This document shows, in pieces, positions 43,199 through 53,184 of a stretch of 64,000 nucleotides of DNA; position 1 is the first letter of the stretch, and every line of letters starts with the position of its first letter. The position numbers and the translations under genes are program-made. The DNA comes from CAITSH01 sp025356665. GTDB lineage: Bacteria; Pseudomonadota; Gammaproteobacteria; Burkholderiales; SG8-39. The stretch lies in the NCBI GenBank assembly GCA_025356665.1, contig JANXRV010000066.1, positions 9,773-73,772 on the forward strand, written 5' to 3'. The notes below the pieces were generated by a model. That model was not told where the DNA came from. It did no database searches and worked only from the letters and a program-made list of their open reading frames with translations.

Positions 43199-44503
43199 AT
43201 GATCGACATCCAACACTACCTGCAACGCCGGGAAATTCTTTCGCGCCACCTGAAAGGCGGCGTCGCGATCGTCCCAACCGCCCCTGAACGCATGCGCAAT
43301 CGCGACAGTGACTACCCCTATCGTTTCGATAGCTATTTCTACTACCTTACCGGTTTCGGCGAACCAGAATCGGTTTTTGTGCTCGTGGGAGGAAAAACCC
43401 CGCGCGCCATACTGTTTTGTCGGGAAAAAAATCCTGACCGCGAACTGTGGGATGGCGTGCGCTGCGGCCCACGTGCCGCGCGCAAGACCTACGGCTTCGA
43501 TGAAACCTGGCCGATTGAAACGCTGGATGAAAAACTCCCGCAATTAATGGCAAACAAAGATTCGGTTTATTACCCCACTGGCATGGATGCCTCTTGGGAC
43601 ACGCGGGTCATAGGCTGGGTGAACCAGGTCCGCGGCCAGGCACGCAGCGGCGTTTCCGCTCCGGGCGATATACGCGACATACGCGTCATTCTCGATGAAA
43701 TGCGATTGATCAAAGATGACCACGAAATCGGGGTCATGCGCCGGGCCGCAGCAATTTCTGCAGCAGCCCATTGTCGTGCCATGCAGGCGACACGACCTGG
43801 GCGCATGGAATTTGAAATCGAGGCCGAACTGCTGCATGAATTCAGGCGCAATGGCTCGCAATTCCCCGCCTATTCCTCCATTGTGGCCGGCGGTGCCAAT
43901 GCCTGCATCCTGCATTACCGTGAGAATGACGCCCGGCTCAAGCGCGGCGACATTCTGCTTATCGACGCCGGATGCGAACTGGACGGCTATGCCTCGGATA
44001 TCACACGCAGCTTTCCGGTCGACGGCCGATTCAGCAAAGCACAGCGCGAAATTTATGAACTGGTGCTCGCCGCGCAGGCCGCAGCCATCGCGTCAGTACG
44101 GCCGGGCAAATCCTGGCAGGCGCCGCATGACGCTGCGGTACGCGTTCTGGTCCGGGGATTTATCAAACTGGGCCTCTGCAAGGGCAGTGTCTCCGACGTC
44201 ATTGCATCGGGCGACTATCGTCGCTTTTACATGCATCGTACCGGACACTGGCTGGGCCTGGACGTACATGATGCCGGCGAGTACAAGCAAGGCGGCGCTT
44301 GGAAGACGCTGCAGCCTGGCATGGTGCTCACTGTCGAGCCAGGTTGCTATATCCGGCCCGCCCCGAACGTCCCGAAGCAATACTGGAACATCGGCATCCG
44401 CATCGAGGATGACGTCCTCGTGACAAAAACCGGTTGCGAAGTCATCACCGCAGCGGCCCCAAAGACCGTCGCGCAAATCGAAGCCCTTATGGCCGATGCC
44501 TGA
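43199..44503 (+). CDS. pepP: Xaa-Pro aminopeptidase
   Basis: A 434-residue M24 dimanganese aminopeptidase that removes N-terminal residues before proline. The AMP_N domain occupies the first third. Metal ligands are in LLIDAGCELDGYASDITR (Asp, Asp), HRTGHWLGLDVHD (His), TVEPGCY (Glu) and IRIEDDVLV (Glu). The last 8 bases overlap ubiH. pepP-ubiH is a conserved pair in proteobacteria. Confidence 0.95.
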   Translation: MIDIQHYLQRREILSRHLKGGVAIVPTAPERMRNRDSDYPYRFDSYFYYLTGFGEPESVFVLVGGKTPRAILFCREKNPDRELWDGVRCGPRAARKTYGFDETWPIETLDEKLPQLMANKDSVYYPTGMDASWDTRVIGWVNQVRGQARSGVSAPGDIRDIRVILDEMRLIKDDHEIGVMRRAAAISAAAHCRAMQATRPGRMEFEIEAELLHEFRRNGSQFPAYSSIVAGGANACILHYRENDARLKRGDILLIDAGCELDGYASDITRSFPVDGRFSKAQREIYELVLAAQAAAIASVRPGKSWQAPHDAAVRVLVRGFIKLGLCKGSVSDVIASGDYRRFYMHRTGHWLGLDVHDAGEYKQGGAWKTLQPGMVLTVEPGCYIRPAPNVPKQYWNIGIRIEDDVLVTKTGCEVITAAAPKTVAQIEALMADA

Positions 44504-45623
44504 TCCGACGAATGCCGCCGTCGATGTACTGATCGTCGGTAGCGGCCCGATCGGTTCGGCCATCGCGCTCGCACTATCGGGCTGTCACTTGAAGATCGCA
44601 ATCATAAGCCCGCCCAGCGACCAGAGCTCCGACTCCCGTCCGATCGCGCTCTCTCAGGGCAGCCGGCTGATCCTTGAGCAATTGGGCGCCTGGCCCGCTG
44701 ATATCGCCACACCCATCGCCCAAATTCACGTATCCCACCAAGGGCGCTTTGGCCGCACCCGCATTGATGCGAAAGATCATGGTCTTGCCGCGCTGGGTTA
44801 TGTCGTCGCCTATGACAAGCTGCATCGCGCCGCCGCGGCCAAAGTCACAACAACACGGCTAGATGGTTTGGTGACGGCGATTGAAGACCATGGCGACTTT
44901 GCACGCGCAAAAACCAGCCAGGGTGACATGGACGCGAAGCTTATCGTCATTGCAGACGGCGGCCACCTCACCGATGCACGAACTGAACATTACGGGCAAG
45001 TGGCGCTGGTCGCGCAAATTTCGGCGGGTACGCCCCCCATCGGCCGCGCATGGGAGCGCTTTACGCCCGATGGCCCGCTCGCGCTTCTGCCTTTTGGCGA
45101 TGGCTACGCCATGGTCTGGTGCACCTCGCCGCAAAGCGCCGCGGAACTTGCCCGGGATAACGAACAAAGCTTCCTGAAGCGGCTGCAGCAGGCCTTCGGC
45201 CATCGCGCAGGCCTGTTCATTGCGGCGACGAGGCGCCATCAATTCCCTTTGTCGCTGCGCCGCACAAAACAGTCGCTGCCGCGAAGCCTTGCTGTTGGCA
45301 ACGCCGCCCAGACGCTCCATCCTGTCGCGGGCCAAGGCCTTAACCTTGGGCTCCGGGATGGCGTGGAACTGGCCAGAATGATTCGCGATTGCGCGCCGCA
45401 AGATCTCGGCGGCTTGCCATTCGCAACCCGCTATCGGGCGACACGCACCCCCGATCGCGATTCGAGCGTTCGCGCCACCGATACCCTCGTCAAGTTATTT
45501 TCAAACTCGAATTCTGTCATCGGACTGACGCGCGGGTGCGGGCTTTTTTTGATCGACCTGCTGCCGGCGCCCAGGCGTTTTCTGGCGCGGCGCATGATGT
45601 TTGGAATGCGGGCGCAGCCCTGA
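44496..45623 (+). CDS. ubiH: Ubiquinone biosynthesis hydroxylase UbiH-like
   Basis: A 375-residue FAD monooxygenase. The dinucleotide motif is VLIVGSGPIGSAIALAL and the last block is AVGNAAQTLHPVAGQGLNLGLRD, where the usual GD motif reads GN, as in some UbiH proteins. The DG region reads VIADGGHLTD. The position next to pepP supports UbiH (2-octaprenyl-6-methoxyphenol hydroxylase). A second COQ6-type hydroxylase is at 21397-22638. Confidence 0.88.
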   Translation: MPDPTNAAVDVLIVGSGPIGSAIALALSGCHLKIAIISPPSDQSSDSRPIALSQGSRLILEQLGAWPADIATPIAQIHVSHQGRFGRTRIDAKDHGLAALGYVVAYDKLHRAAAAKVTTTRLDGLVTAIEDHGDFARAKTSQGDMDAKLIVIADGGHLTDARTEHYGQVALVAQISAGTPPIGRAWERFTPDGPLALLPFGDGYAMVWCTSPQSAAELARDNEQSFLKRLQQAFGHRAGLFIAATRRHQFPLSLRRTKQSLPRSLAVGNAAQTLHPVAGQGLNLGLRDGVELARMIRDCAPQDLGGLPFATRYRATRTPDRDSSVRATDTLVKLFSNSNSVIGLTRGCGLFLIDLLPAPRRFLARRMMFGMRAQP

Positions 45624-45754
45624 CATCGAGACCCGGTCGGCCTCAAACTTGACCGCCGCAGCTTGCACAAAAAATGAACAAAATCCTTTTTCCGTATTTG
45701 TGAATCCGTGTAAAATCGCCCTCCCTCTTGAACATAAATCCCCCGCTACCCGCC

Positions 45755-46777
45755 ATGCAAATCGGCCAGCACGTGCTACGCAACAACCTGTTCGTTGCCC
45801 CGATGGCCGGAGTCACCGATCGTCCGTTCCGTCAGTTGTGCAAGAAATTCGGGGCCGGCCTGGCGGTATCGGAAATGGTTGCGTCCAACTCCTTGTTGTG
45901 GGGCAGCGAAAAAACCCGCCGCCGTGCCAACCACGAAGGCGAGGTAGATCCGATATCCGTCCAGATCGCCGGCGCCGATCCGAAAATGATGGCCGACGCG
46001 GCGCGTTTTAACGTTGATCATGGCGCGCAGATCATCGACATCAACATGGGATGTCCGGCTAAAAAAATTTGCAATGTCATGGCCGGTTCGGCGCTGCTGC
46101 GCGATGAACCACTGGTGGGCCGCATCCTTGACGCGGTCGTCGCCGCGGTCGACGTTCCGGTGACACTGAAATTTCGCACCGGGTGGGACAAACAAAACAA
46201 AAATGCCCTGATAATCGCGCGCATCGCAGAACAAGCCGGAATACAACTGCTGTCGATACACGGCAGAACCCGCGCATGCGGCTACACCGGCACCGCCGAG
46301 TACGAAACCATTGCCGCAGTCAAGGCGGCGATCCGTCTGCCGGTTATCGCAAACGGCGACATCACAACACCACAAAAAGCCAAACACGTACTTGAAGTAA
46401 CCGGTGCGGACGGCGTCATGATCGGGCGTGCTGCGCAGGGAAGACCCTGGATTTTTCGTGAAATCGAACACTTCCTGAACACTGGCACCTTCCTTTTACC
46501 CCCGCTGGTCACGGAAATTCACCAGGTTCTGATCGCTCATCTGCACGACCTGTACGGTTTTTATGGCGCTGAACGCGGGGTGCGCGTGGCCCGAAAACAC
46601 ATTTCCTGGTACACCAAGGGACTCACAGGGTCGGCGGCGTTCCGCCACGCCATGAACCAGCTGCCGACCTGCGAAGAACAAATCATTGCGGTAGACGGTT
46701 TTTTTGAACTGCTCGCAAGCGAGCACCGCCACCTGCGTTACGTAGAAGAAAATCAGATAGAGGAATTGGCAGCATGA
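45755..46777 (+). CDS. dusB: tRNA-dihydrouridine synthase B
   Basis: A 340-residue FMN enzyme that reduces specific tRNA uridines to dihydrouridine. VAPMAGVTDRPFRQLCKKFG starts the barrel; the catalytic Cys is in DINMGCPAKK, and IHGRTRACGYTG, IANGDITTP and VMIGRAAQGRPWIF are all present. ATG 45755 is chosen over an upstream TTG at 45728 because the family starts MQIG. The stop overlaps fis (ATGA): the dusB-fis operon is a hallmark of beta- and gammaproteobacteria. Confidence 0.97.
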   Translation: MQIGQHVLRNNLFVAPMAGVTDRPFRQLCKKFGAGLAVSEMVASNSLLWGSEKTRRRANHEGEVDPISVQIAGADPKMMADAARFNVDHGAQIIDINMGCPAKKICNVMAGSALLRDEPLVGRILDAVVAAVDVPVTLKFRTGWDKQNKNALIIARIAEQAGIQLLSIHGRTRACGYTGTAEYETIAAVKAAIRLPVIANGDITTPQKAKHVLEVTGADGVMIGRAAQGRPWIFREIEHFLNTGTFLLPPLVTEIHQVLIAHLHDLYGFYGAERGVRVARKHISWYTKGLTGSAAFRHAMNQLPTCEEQIIAVDGFFELLASEHRHLRYVEENQIEELAA

Positions 46778-47013
46778 AGCAGAACAACGAAATAGGCGAT
46801 TGCATACGCAAGTCCCTGGATCGGTACTTCAAGGATCTCGAGGGCGAAAAACCACGCGCCGTATACGATATGGTCATTCGCAACGTTGAACGTCCTCTGC
46901 TCGAAATGGTGCTTGGGCAAGCCGAAGGCAATCAGACTGTCGCAGCCGAGATGCTGGGGATCAACCGCAACACCTTGCGTAAAAAAATCCAGTCGCTCAA
47001 GATAAAGCTCTAA
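46774..47013 (+). CDS. fis: DNA-binding protein Fis
   Basis: A 79-residue nucleoid-associated protein. The C-terminal helix-turn-helix (QTVAAEMLGINRNTLRKKIQ) is typical of Fis and NtrC-type activators. It is shorter than E. coli Fis at the N-terminus, as in other betaproteobacteria. It bends DNA and affects rRNA transcription and recombination. Coupled to dusB by a four-base overlap. Confidence 0.96.
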   Translation: MKQNNEIGDCIRKSLDRYFKDLEGEKPRAVYDMVIRNVERPLLEMVLGQAEGNQTVAAEMLGINRNTLRKKIQSLKIKL

Positions 47014-47054
47014 CCGACCCGCAATTCGGCCGGATCCCCGTGGGCGTTCAAACT

Positions 47055-48644
47055 ATGAGCATCATCCGGCAGGCCCTTATCAGCGTTTCAGACAAGACCG
47101 GCGTGGTCGAGTTGGCGCGTGTCCTCGCCACAATGGGCGTAGGCATCCTGTCCACCGGCGGCACTGCAAAGCTGCTTGCCGATGCGGGCATTCGGGTCAC
47201 TGAGGTTGGCGATTACACCGGGTTCCCTGAAATGCTCGATGGGCGCGTCAAAACCCTGCACCCAAAAATACACGGCGGACTGCTGGCAAGGCGAGATCTA
47301 CCAGCGCACATGGACACGATCAAGGATGCCGGCATCTGCAGTATAGATATGCTGGTGGTCAATCTTTACCCGTTCGAGGCGACGGTGGCAAAGCCCGGTT
47401 GCACACTCGATGAAGCAATAGAAAATATCGACATCGGCGGCCCCGCCATGGTGCGCTCGGCGGCAAAAAATTGGCAAGGTGTGGCCGTTCTGACGGATCC
47501 GTCCCAATACGCCGGCGTGCTCGCAGAAATGGGCAAGAATTCCACTCCCAGCCTTGACGATGCCACGCGTTTCGCCCTTGCCACTGCTGCCTTCAACCGT
47601 ATTTCCAATTACGATGCTGCGATCAGCGACTATCTTTCATCGCGTGGCGCGGACGGCGCACAACGCACCTTCCCTGACCAGAGCAATGGCCGCTTCGTAA
47701 AACTGCAAGACCTACGATACGGAGAGAATCCGCACCAGCAGGCGGCCTTTTACCGCGACCTTTACCCGGTACCCGATACGCTGGCCACGGCCGTGCAGTT
47801 GCAGGGCAAGGAACTGTCCTACAACAACATCGCCGATGCGGATGCGGCATGGGAATGCGTCAAGTCCTTCGCCGATCAGTTGCCTCTTTGTGCATGCGTC
47901 ATTGTCAAACACGCCAATCCCTGCGGCGTGGCGCTGGGCACAAGCCCCGCCGATGCTTATGCGAAGGCGCTCAAGACCGATCCGACCTCGGCATTCGGCG
48001 GGATCATCGCGTTCAATACGCTTCTGGACAGTGCAACAGCCGACTTGGTAGTAAAACTTTTCGTCGAAGTGGTCATCGCCCCGGACTTTTCCGCCGATGC
48101 GCTCGCCATTTTCTCAGCCAAGCCCAATACCCGCCTGCTAAAAATCGCCGCGGCCCCGGACGGGCGCAACGGTCGCAACGCTTACGATACCAAACGCGTA
48201 GGCTCGGGCCTGCTGATCCAGACCTCCGACAATCACGACGTCGTTGCGGCCGATTTCAGGGTAGTCAGCAAGAAGGCACCGAGCGAGGCCCATCTGGCCG
48301 ATTTGCTCTTTGCCTGGCGTGTGGCAAAATTCGTCAAGTCCAATGCGATTGTGTTTTGCGCCGGCGGCATGACACTGGGCGTCGGTGCCGGTCAAATGAG
48401 CCGCATTGACTCGGCGCACATTGCCTCGATCAAGGCGCAAAACGCCGGTCTGACGTTGCTGGGTTCGGTAGTCGCCTCAGATGCATTTTTCCCCTTTCGC
48501 GACGGACTTGATGTCGTCGCCGACGCCGGCGCAATCGCCGTCGTGCAACCCGGCGGAAGCGTGCGCGACGACGAAGTTATCGCGGCAGCAGACCAACGCG
48601 GCATAAGCATGGTCTTCACCGGCATCCGTCACTTCAGGCACTGA
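47055..48644 (+). CDS. purH: Bifunctional AICAR transformylase/IMP cyclohydrolase
   Basis: A 529-residue enzyme of the last two steps of IMP synthesis. The N-terminal MGS-like cyclohydrolase domain begins IRQALISVSDKTGVVELARV and includes GRVKTLHPKIHGG; the C-terminal transformylase domain has the catalytic Lys-His in VIVKHANPCGVAL. ATG 47055 is the family start; a GTG 15 bases earlier is also in frame. purD follows 1 base after the stop. Confidence 0.97.
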   Translation: MSIIRQALISVSDKTGVVELARVLATMGVGILSTGGTAKLLADAGIRVTEVGDYTGFPEMLDGRVKTLHPKIHGGLLARRDLPAHMDTIKDAGICSIDMLVVNLYPFEATVAKPGCTLDEAIENIDIGGPAMVRSAAKNWQGVAVLTDPSQYAGVLAEMGKNSTPSLDDATRFALATAAFNRISNYDAAISDYLSSRGADGAQRTFPDQSNGRFVKLQDLRYGENPHQQAAFYRDLYPVPDTLATAVQLQGKELSYNNIADADAAWECVKSFADQLPLCACVIVKHANPCGVALGTSPADAYAKALKTDPTSAFGGIIAFNTLLDSATADLVVKLFVEVVIAPDFSADALAIFSAKPNTRLLKIAAAPDGRNGRNAYDTKRVGSGLLIQTSDNHDVVAADFRVVSKKAPSEAHLADLLFAWRVAKFVKSNAIVFCAGGMTLGVGAGQMSRIDSAHIASIKAQNAGLTLLGSVVASDAFFPFRDGLDVVADAGAIAVVQPGGSVRDDEVIAAADQRGISMVFTGIRHFRH

Positions 48645-48645
48645 T

Positions 48646-49923
48646 ATGAAACTTCTCGTAATCGGGTCAGGCGGCCGTGAACATGCTATCGCATGGCGTT
48701 TGGCGCAAAATCCCCGCACCCAAATGGTCTACGTCGCCCCCGGCAACGCCGGCACGGCTTTGGACAAAAACATGGTCAATCTGCCTATGACCGACCTGAT
48801 CGAACTGGCCGATTTTGCGCAAAAAGAAAATATTTACCTGACGGTGGTCGGCCCGGAAGCACCCCTGGCGGCCGGCGTGGTCGATCTGTTCCAATCGAGA
48901 AATTTGCGCATTTTCGGCCCCTCACGCACGGCCGCCCAGCTTGAATCGTCAAAGGACTACGCGAAGCGATTTCTCGTACGGCACGGCATCCCGACAGCCA
49001 CCTACGGCACCTTTACCGAAGCCTCAGCGGCTCACGCCTACATTGACCAGCAAGGCGCGCCCATCGTAATCAAGGCCGACGGTCTTGCCGCGGGCAAGGG
49101 CGTGGTCGTCGCCATGGACCTGGCTGAGGCACATGCAGCCATCGATGCCATACTGGTCGGCAACAGTATGGGCAACGCCGGGCACAAGGTTGTTGTTGAA
49201 GGGTTTCTGGAGGGCGAAGAAGCCAGTTTTATTGTTCTGGCGGACGGGGAACATGTCCTACCCTTGGCCACCAGCCAGGATCACAAACGTCTGAAAGATG
49301 GCGACGCGGGTCCGAACACTGGCGGCATGGGTGCTTACTCCCCCGCGCCGGTGGTGACGCCTAAACTTCACAATCGCATAATGCGCGAAATCATTCTGCC
49401 CACCATGCAAGGCATGGCAAAGGATGGCGTACCCTATTCGGGCTTTCTTTATGCGGGGATCATGATCGACAAGGCTGGCGATCCGAAGGTGCTCGAATTC
49501 AACTGCCGCCTGGGGGATCCGGAAACACAACCCCTGTTGCTGCGTCTGAAAAGCGACCTGTTCGAACTGATCGAACACGCCATCGATGGCAAACTCGACC
49601 AGATACAGGCCGACTGGGACAGGCGCACTGCGCTGGGGGTTGTGCTTGCCGCCGGCGGCTACCCTGAGGCACCGCGAAGCGGCGACACCATTTCCGGCCT
49701 GCCGTCCGACACCGAGGACTGCAAAGTTTTCCACGCCGGCACCACCCTCTCCGGCAAGCACTCGGTCACTTCAGGCGGTCGGGTACTTTGCGTCACGGCG
49801 CTTGGAGACAGCGTAAAAATGGCGCAGCACCGCGCATATCAGACGGTAGACATGATCCGCTTCGAGGGCATGCAGTTTCGCAGCGACATCGGCTTTCGCG
49901 CCATCGCCGTAAAAAACCGCTAA
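48646..49923 (+). CDS. purD: Phosphoribosylamine--glycine ligase
   Basis: A 425-residue ATP-grasp enzyme that joins glycine to phosphoribosylamine. KLLVIGSGGREHAIAWRLAQ starts it, the ATP-grasp region includes PIVIKADGLAAGKGVVVAMD, and the hallmark HKRLKDGDAGPNTGGMGAYS is present. In a run with purH and hemF on the same strand. Confidence 0.97.
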   Translation: MKLLVIGSGGREHAIAWRLAQNPRTQMVYVAPGNAGTALDKNMVNLPMTDLIELADFAQKENIYLTVVGPEAPLAAGVVDLFQSRNLRIFGPSRTAAQLESSKDYAKRFLVRHGIPTATYGTFTEASAAHAYIDQQGAPIVIKADGLAAGKGVVVAMDLAEAHAAIDAILVGNSMGNAGHKVVVEGFLEGEEASFIVLADGEHVLPLATSQDHKRLKDGDAGPNTGGMGAYSPAPVVTPKLHNRIMREIILPTMQGMAKDGVPYSGFLYAGIMIDKAGDPKVLEFNCRLGDPETQPLLLRLKSDLFELIEHAIDGKLDQIQADWDRRTALGVVLAAGGYPEAPRSGDTISGLPSDTEDCKVFHAGTTLSGKHSVTSGGRVLCVTALGDSVKMAQHRAYQTVDMIRFEGMQFRSDIGFRAIAVKNR

Positions 49924-49970
49924 GCCCCGTTCACGGGAAGCGCCCGAATCCTAGCCGCGAAGCGACACCC

Positions 49971-50861
49971 ATGAACAGCCTTGCCGTAAAAACATATCTG
50001 CTCGCATTGCAACAGCGCATTGTTGGTGCGCTAGAAGCCCTTGATGGCAGCCCCTTCCGCACCGACTCCTGGCAACGCCCCGAAGGCGGCGGCGGTATCA
50101 GCCGGCTAATCGAAGAGGGACATTTTTTTGAGCGCGGCGGGGTCAACTTCTCCCATGTGACCGGCACCAAGCTTCCGCCCTCGGCGTCCGCACTCCGGCC
50201 TGAAATCGCCGGCGCCCCCTGGGAAGCCATGGGCGTATCGCTGGTACTGCACCCGCGCAATCCCCATGTCCCCACCGTGCACATGAACGTGCGCTTCTTT
50301 TGCACGACAGGGGCAACTCCCGTCTGGTGGTTTGGTGGCGGCATGGATTTGACGCCCTACTACGGCTACGTCGAAGACGCTCAGCACTTTCACCGAACCT
50401 GCAAGAGCGCGCTCGACCGGTTCGGTTCGGAATTTTATCCCCGCTTCAAAAAATGGTGTGATGACTATTTTTTCTTGCGCCACCGCAACGAACCGCGCGG
50501 AATCGGCGGCATATTTTTCGACGATTTTAGCGAACCGGGTTTCGACAAAAGCTTCGCACTGCTGCAAAGCGCCGGCGATGCCTTTCTTTCAGGCTACCTG
50601 CCAATAGCCGAACGTCGCAAAGACACCCCCTACGGTGAGAAAGAACGCGACTTCCAGGCTTACCGGCGCGGTCGTTACGTCGAATTCAATCTGGTCTATG
50701 ACCGCGGCACCCTGTTCGGCTTGCAATCGGGCGGGCGCACTGAATCCATACTGATGTCCTTGCCTCCCGTGGTGAAATGGCGATATGACTGGAAACCCGA
50801 GACGGGAAGCGCGGAAGAAAAACTGTATTCGGAGTTTTTGGTCGCCCGCGACTGGGCTTAA
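49971..50861 (+). CDS. hemF: Coproporphyrinogen III oxidase, aerobic
   Basis: A 296-residue oxygen-dependent oxidase that converts coproporphyrinogen III to protoporphyrinogen IX. GGGDLTP-like WWFGGGMDLTPYYGY, the HMNVRFF segment, RGIGGIFFDDF and GRYVEFNLVYDRGT are family markers. ATG 49971 is the family start; the frame is open upstream inside purD. Presence of hemF implies aerobic haem synthesis. It converges on hemY. Confidence 0.97.
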   Translation: MNSLAVKTYLLALQQRIVGALEALDGSPFRTDSWQRPEGGGGISRLIEEGHFFERGGVNFSHVTGTKLPPSASALRPEIAGAPWEAMGVSLVLHPRNPHVPTVHMNVRFFCTTGATPVWWFGGGMDLTPYYGYVEDAQHFHRTCKSALDRFGSEFYPRFKKWCDDYFFLRHRNEPRGIGGIFFDDFSEPGFDKSFALLQSAGDAFLSGYLPIAERRKDTPYGEKERDFQAYRRGRYVEFNLVYDRGTLFGLQSGGRTESILMSLPPVVKWRYDWKPETGSAEEKLYSEFLVARDWA

Positions 50862-50930
50862 GGAAGTCGTCGCGCAACCCGAAACGACACCTGCGCCGCA
50901 GTGTCTCAGGCACAAACTCAGGCTCGCGTG

Positions 50931-52106
50931 CTACACCGCACCGTCGAGCTCGGCTGCCGCCCTGTAGTGATGCTGTGCTTCCTCGTTCCGCTCCAGCCTT
51001 TCGGCAAGCCGCGCCAGCGCGACATGGACTGCGCGAGTCGGTTGTTGCGCAAGACTTGCCTCAAGATAGCTTTGCGCCTTGCCCCAGAGTTCGAGATACA
51101 TGCACAGGCGCCCGAGAGTCAGCAGCAACCCGCCATCGCGCGGATGGTGCCCAAGCCAGCGTTCTGCATACTGCAACTGTTCACGTGCGTCGGCACCGAG
51201 GCACTCGCCGTAGAGCATGGCCGAATCGGTATTCCACTCATGATCCAGCGCCTCGCGCAGAATGTCATGCGCAATCTTTTCGCCGCCAAGCCCCATAAAC
51301 AGACGGGCCGCGGCCCCTGCAACGCGATGATCCACCCTTTCGGACTCATCCACGCCGCGCCAATGGCGGAACAGATTGGTCGCGTCCAATCCTTTGGTAC
51401 GCAAATTCTCGATAACGGCATTAAAACGTAGCTGGCGCAACCATTCGCGCGGCGCGGCGTCGCGTTTCTCAAGCACTTTTGCCAGCCGTATGACCTCATC
51501 CCAGTTGCGCATGCCCTGCTCCGCGCGCAACAACATAAGTTGACTTGCGATTCCACGGTGTCCGCCCTCGTGCATCTGCCGCAAAACCGCGCGAGCGTCA
51601 TTAAAACGCCGCGAATCGAGCAACAGTTCCGCCTCGGTGCTCAGGCGTGCCTGGCGCAGATCAGCCACCTCCTCGGCACGCGCCAGCCACACGTCGCGGT
51701 CGCTGTCATCACCTATCCGATGCGCGGCACGCGCGGCGATCAGGGCGGCAAGGCCGGGTGCGCTTTGCATGCCATGCGCCGTCGCAGCCAGCTTGCGCGC
51801 GCGCCCCCAACGCCCCTCAAACAAGGCCTGTACTGCGCCGGCAAGCGCAGAACGCCCGCTCGATTCATGCTGCCGTGCGCGAAACGCCTTCACATGCTGG
51901 GGCAGGCGCAGCGTGTGGGATACAAGACGAACAAGCCAGTAAGCGAGCACAAACCCGGCCAACAGCGACAACACGACAAGCGCGAGCGATACTTCGATTC
52001 GCCATGGCGGCGCGACGATGAGAACGTAACCATCCCCAAATCGGGTCAATAAAGAAAGTCCCACCGCCAGCGAAAACACCGCCAGCAACCAGAACAAGCC
52101 CCTCAT
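50931..52106 (-). CDS. hemY: HemY, TPR-containing protein of the hem operon
   Basis: A 391-residue inner-membrane protein with two N-terminal membrane segments (MRGLFWLLAVFSLAVGLSLL, and about 40-62) and tetratricopeptide repeats after residue 120, ending LARLAERLERNEEAQHHYRA. It is the proteobacterial HemY, not the Gram-positive protoporphyrinogen oxidase; its role in haem synthesis is not defined. ATG 52106 overlaps the hemX stop by four bases, which fixes the start. Confidence 0.93.
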   Translation of the reverse strand: MRGLFWLLAVFSLAVGLSLLTRFGDGYVLIVAPPWRIEVSLALVVLSLLAGFVLAYWLVRLVSHTLRLPQHVKAFRARQHESSGRSALAGAVQALFEGRWGRARKLAATAHGMQSAPGLAALIAARAAHRIGDDSDRDVWLARAEEVADLRQARLSTEAELLLDSRRFNDARAVLRQMHEGGHRGIASQLMLLRAEQGMRNWDEVIRLAKVLEKRDAAPREWLRQLRFNAVIENLRTKGLDATNLFRHWRGVDESERVDHRVAGAAARLFMGLGGEKIAHDILREALDHEWNTDSAMLYGECLGADAREQLQYAERWLGHHPRDGGLLLTLGRLCMYLELWGKAQSYLEASLAQQPTRAVHVALARLAERLERNEEAQHHYRAAAELDGAV

Positions 52107-53152
52107 CGGGGTGCTTTGTCGCGCGAAGCCTCGCGCGAGGCTTTGAAGTTGCGTACGGCCGCAAGACTGTCCGCAACGTTCGGCGGCTCCACACTCACGC
52201 CTGCGGCAGCCAGTTGCTTTAGCGTCGCGACAGCATTCGCAACGGGCTTGGAACGGGTGTCGAAATGCCGGCCCATCCATTCAGTGGCCAGGCGGATATC
52301 CTGACGGTAGCCGTTCTGGTCACGTTGCAACAATGCAAGACGCGCATTAAGCAGGCGAAGCTTGACATTCTCACGCAGGAAAAACGCCTGCTCCGGCGCA
52401 AGCAGCACCGCCTCCGGACGGTCGCTATTTTGCACCCTCACCAACTGCCGGATCTCATCCCACGCCTGCCTGCCCAGAGCTTGCCAAAAACCCTGATCCG
52501 CCGGCGCTGACGCTACGCGATCGCCCGACGGCCGTCCTTCCGATGCCAGCGGCCAGGTATCGACGCCACCTATCAACTGTTCGATCTTCAATGACAGTCC
52601 GGTAAGGTCGAGATTGGGTGCCGCCTTCAGTCGCTCGATATCCCGGTTGAGAACTTTACGCAAGGAAATGAACTGCGGCCGATCGGAACGGGCCAGTCTT
52701 GAATCGGCGCTTTGCAGCGCGACGAGGGCGACCGAAACGTTGCCGGCGAGTTGCAACTGCTGCGACGCGATCGCAAGAATTTGCTCGATTTCCGCCAGCA
52801 CCCAATCGTCGCGCCCGCGTGACAATTCCTGGTAAAGCGCCTCCAGTGCGACCTGCTGGTTCTGCGACTCCTGCAACCTCGCCTCCATGACGCTCAGCTT
52901 GGCCTGGGCCTCGCGCACGGCCTCTTGCGCTTGTTTTGCCACGAGACGGCTTTCCTGACTGCCGGCATCGCTGTCGCGAAGACGCTTGGCAAGTTCCTGG
53001 GAAAGCTGGTCGATTTGATGCCGCGTATCCCACCATTGCCAACCGAAAAACAGCATGGCCGCAATAACCGCCACGCCAAGCGGGTTGGCCCGTTTGCCAA
53101 AACGCGCGCTCAGGCTCCGGGGTGCGGGCGCGGGAGTGGTCGTTTCATCCAT
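52103..53152 (-). CDS. hemX: HemX, membrane-anchored hem operon protein
   Basis: A 349-residue protein with a single N-terminal membrane segment (GVAVIAAMLFFGWQWWD, about 27-43) followed by a coiled coil (Leu-rich, Glu/Gln-rich, 45-115) and a C-terminal helical domain. It was named uroporphyrinogen C-methyltransferase by location, but it lacks the SAM-binding methylase domain. Lies between hemD and hemY on one strand. Confidence 0.92.
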   Translation of the reverse strand: MDETTTPAPAPRSLSARFGKRANPLGVAVIAAMLFFGWQWWDTRHQIDQLSQELAKRLRDSDAGSQESRLVAKQAQEAVREAQAKLSVMEARLQESQNQQVALEALYQELSRGRDDWVLAEIEQILAIASQQLQLAGNVSVALVALQSADSRLARSDRPQFISLRKVLNRDIERLKAAPNLDLTGLSLKIEQLIGGVDTWPLASEGRPSGDRVASAPADQGFWQALGRQAWDEIRQLVRVQNSDRPEAVLLAPEQAFFLRENVKLRLLNARLALLQRDQNGYRQDIRLATEWMGRHFDTRSKPVANAVATLKQLAAAGVSVEPPNVADSLAAVRNFKASREASRDKAPR

Positions 53153-53184
53153 AAGCTGTCAGAGCACCATCGACTAACACGGGA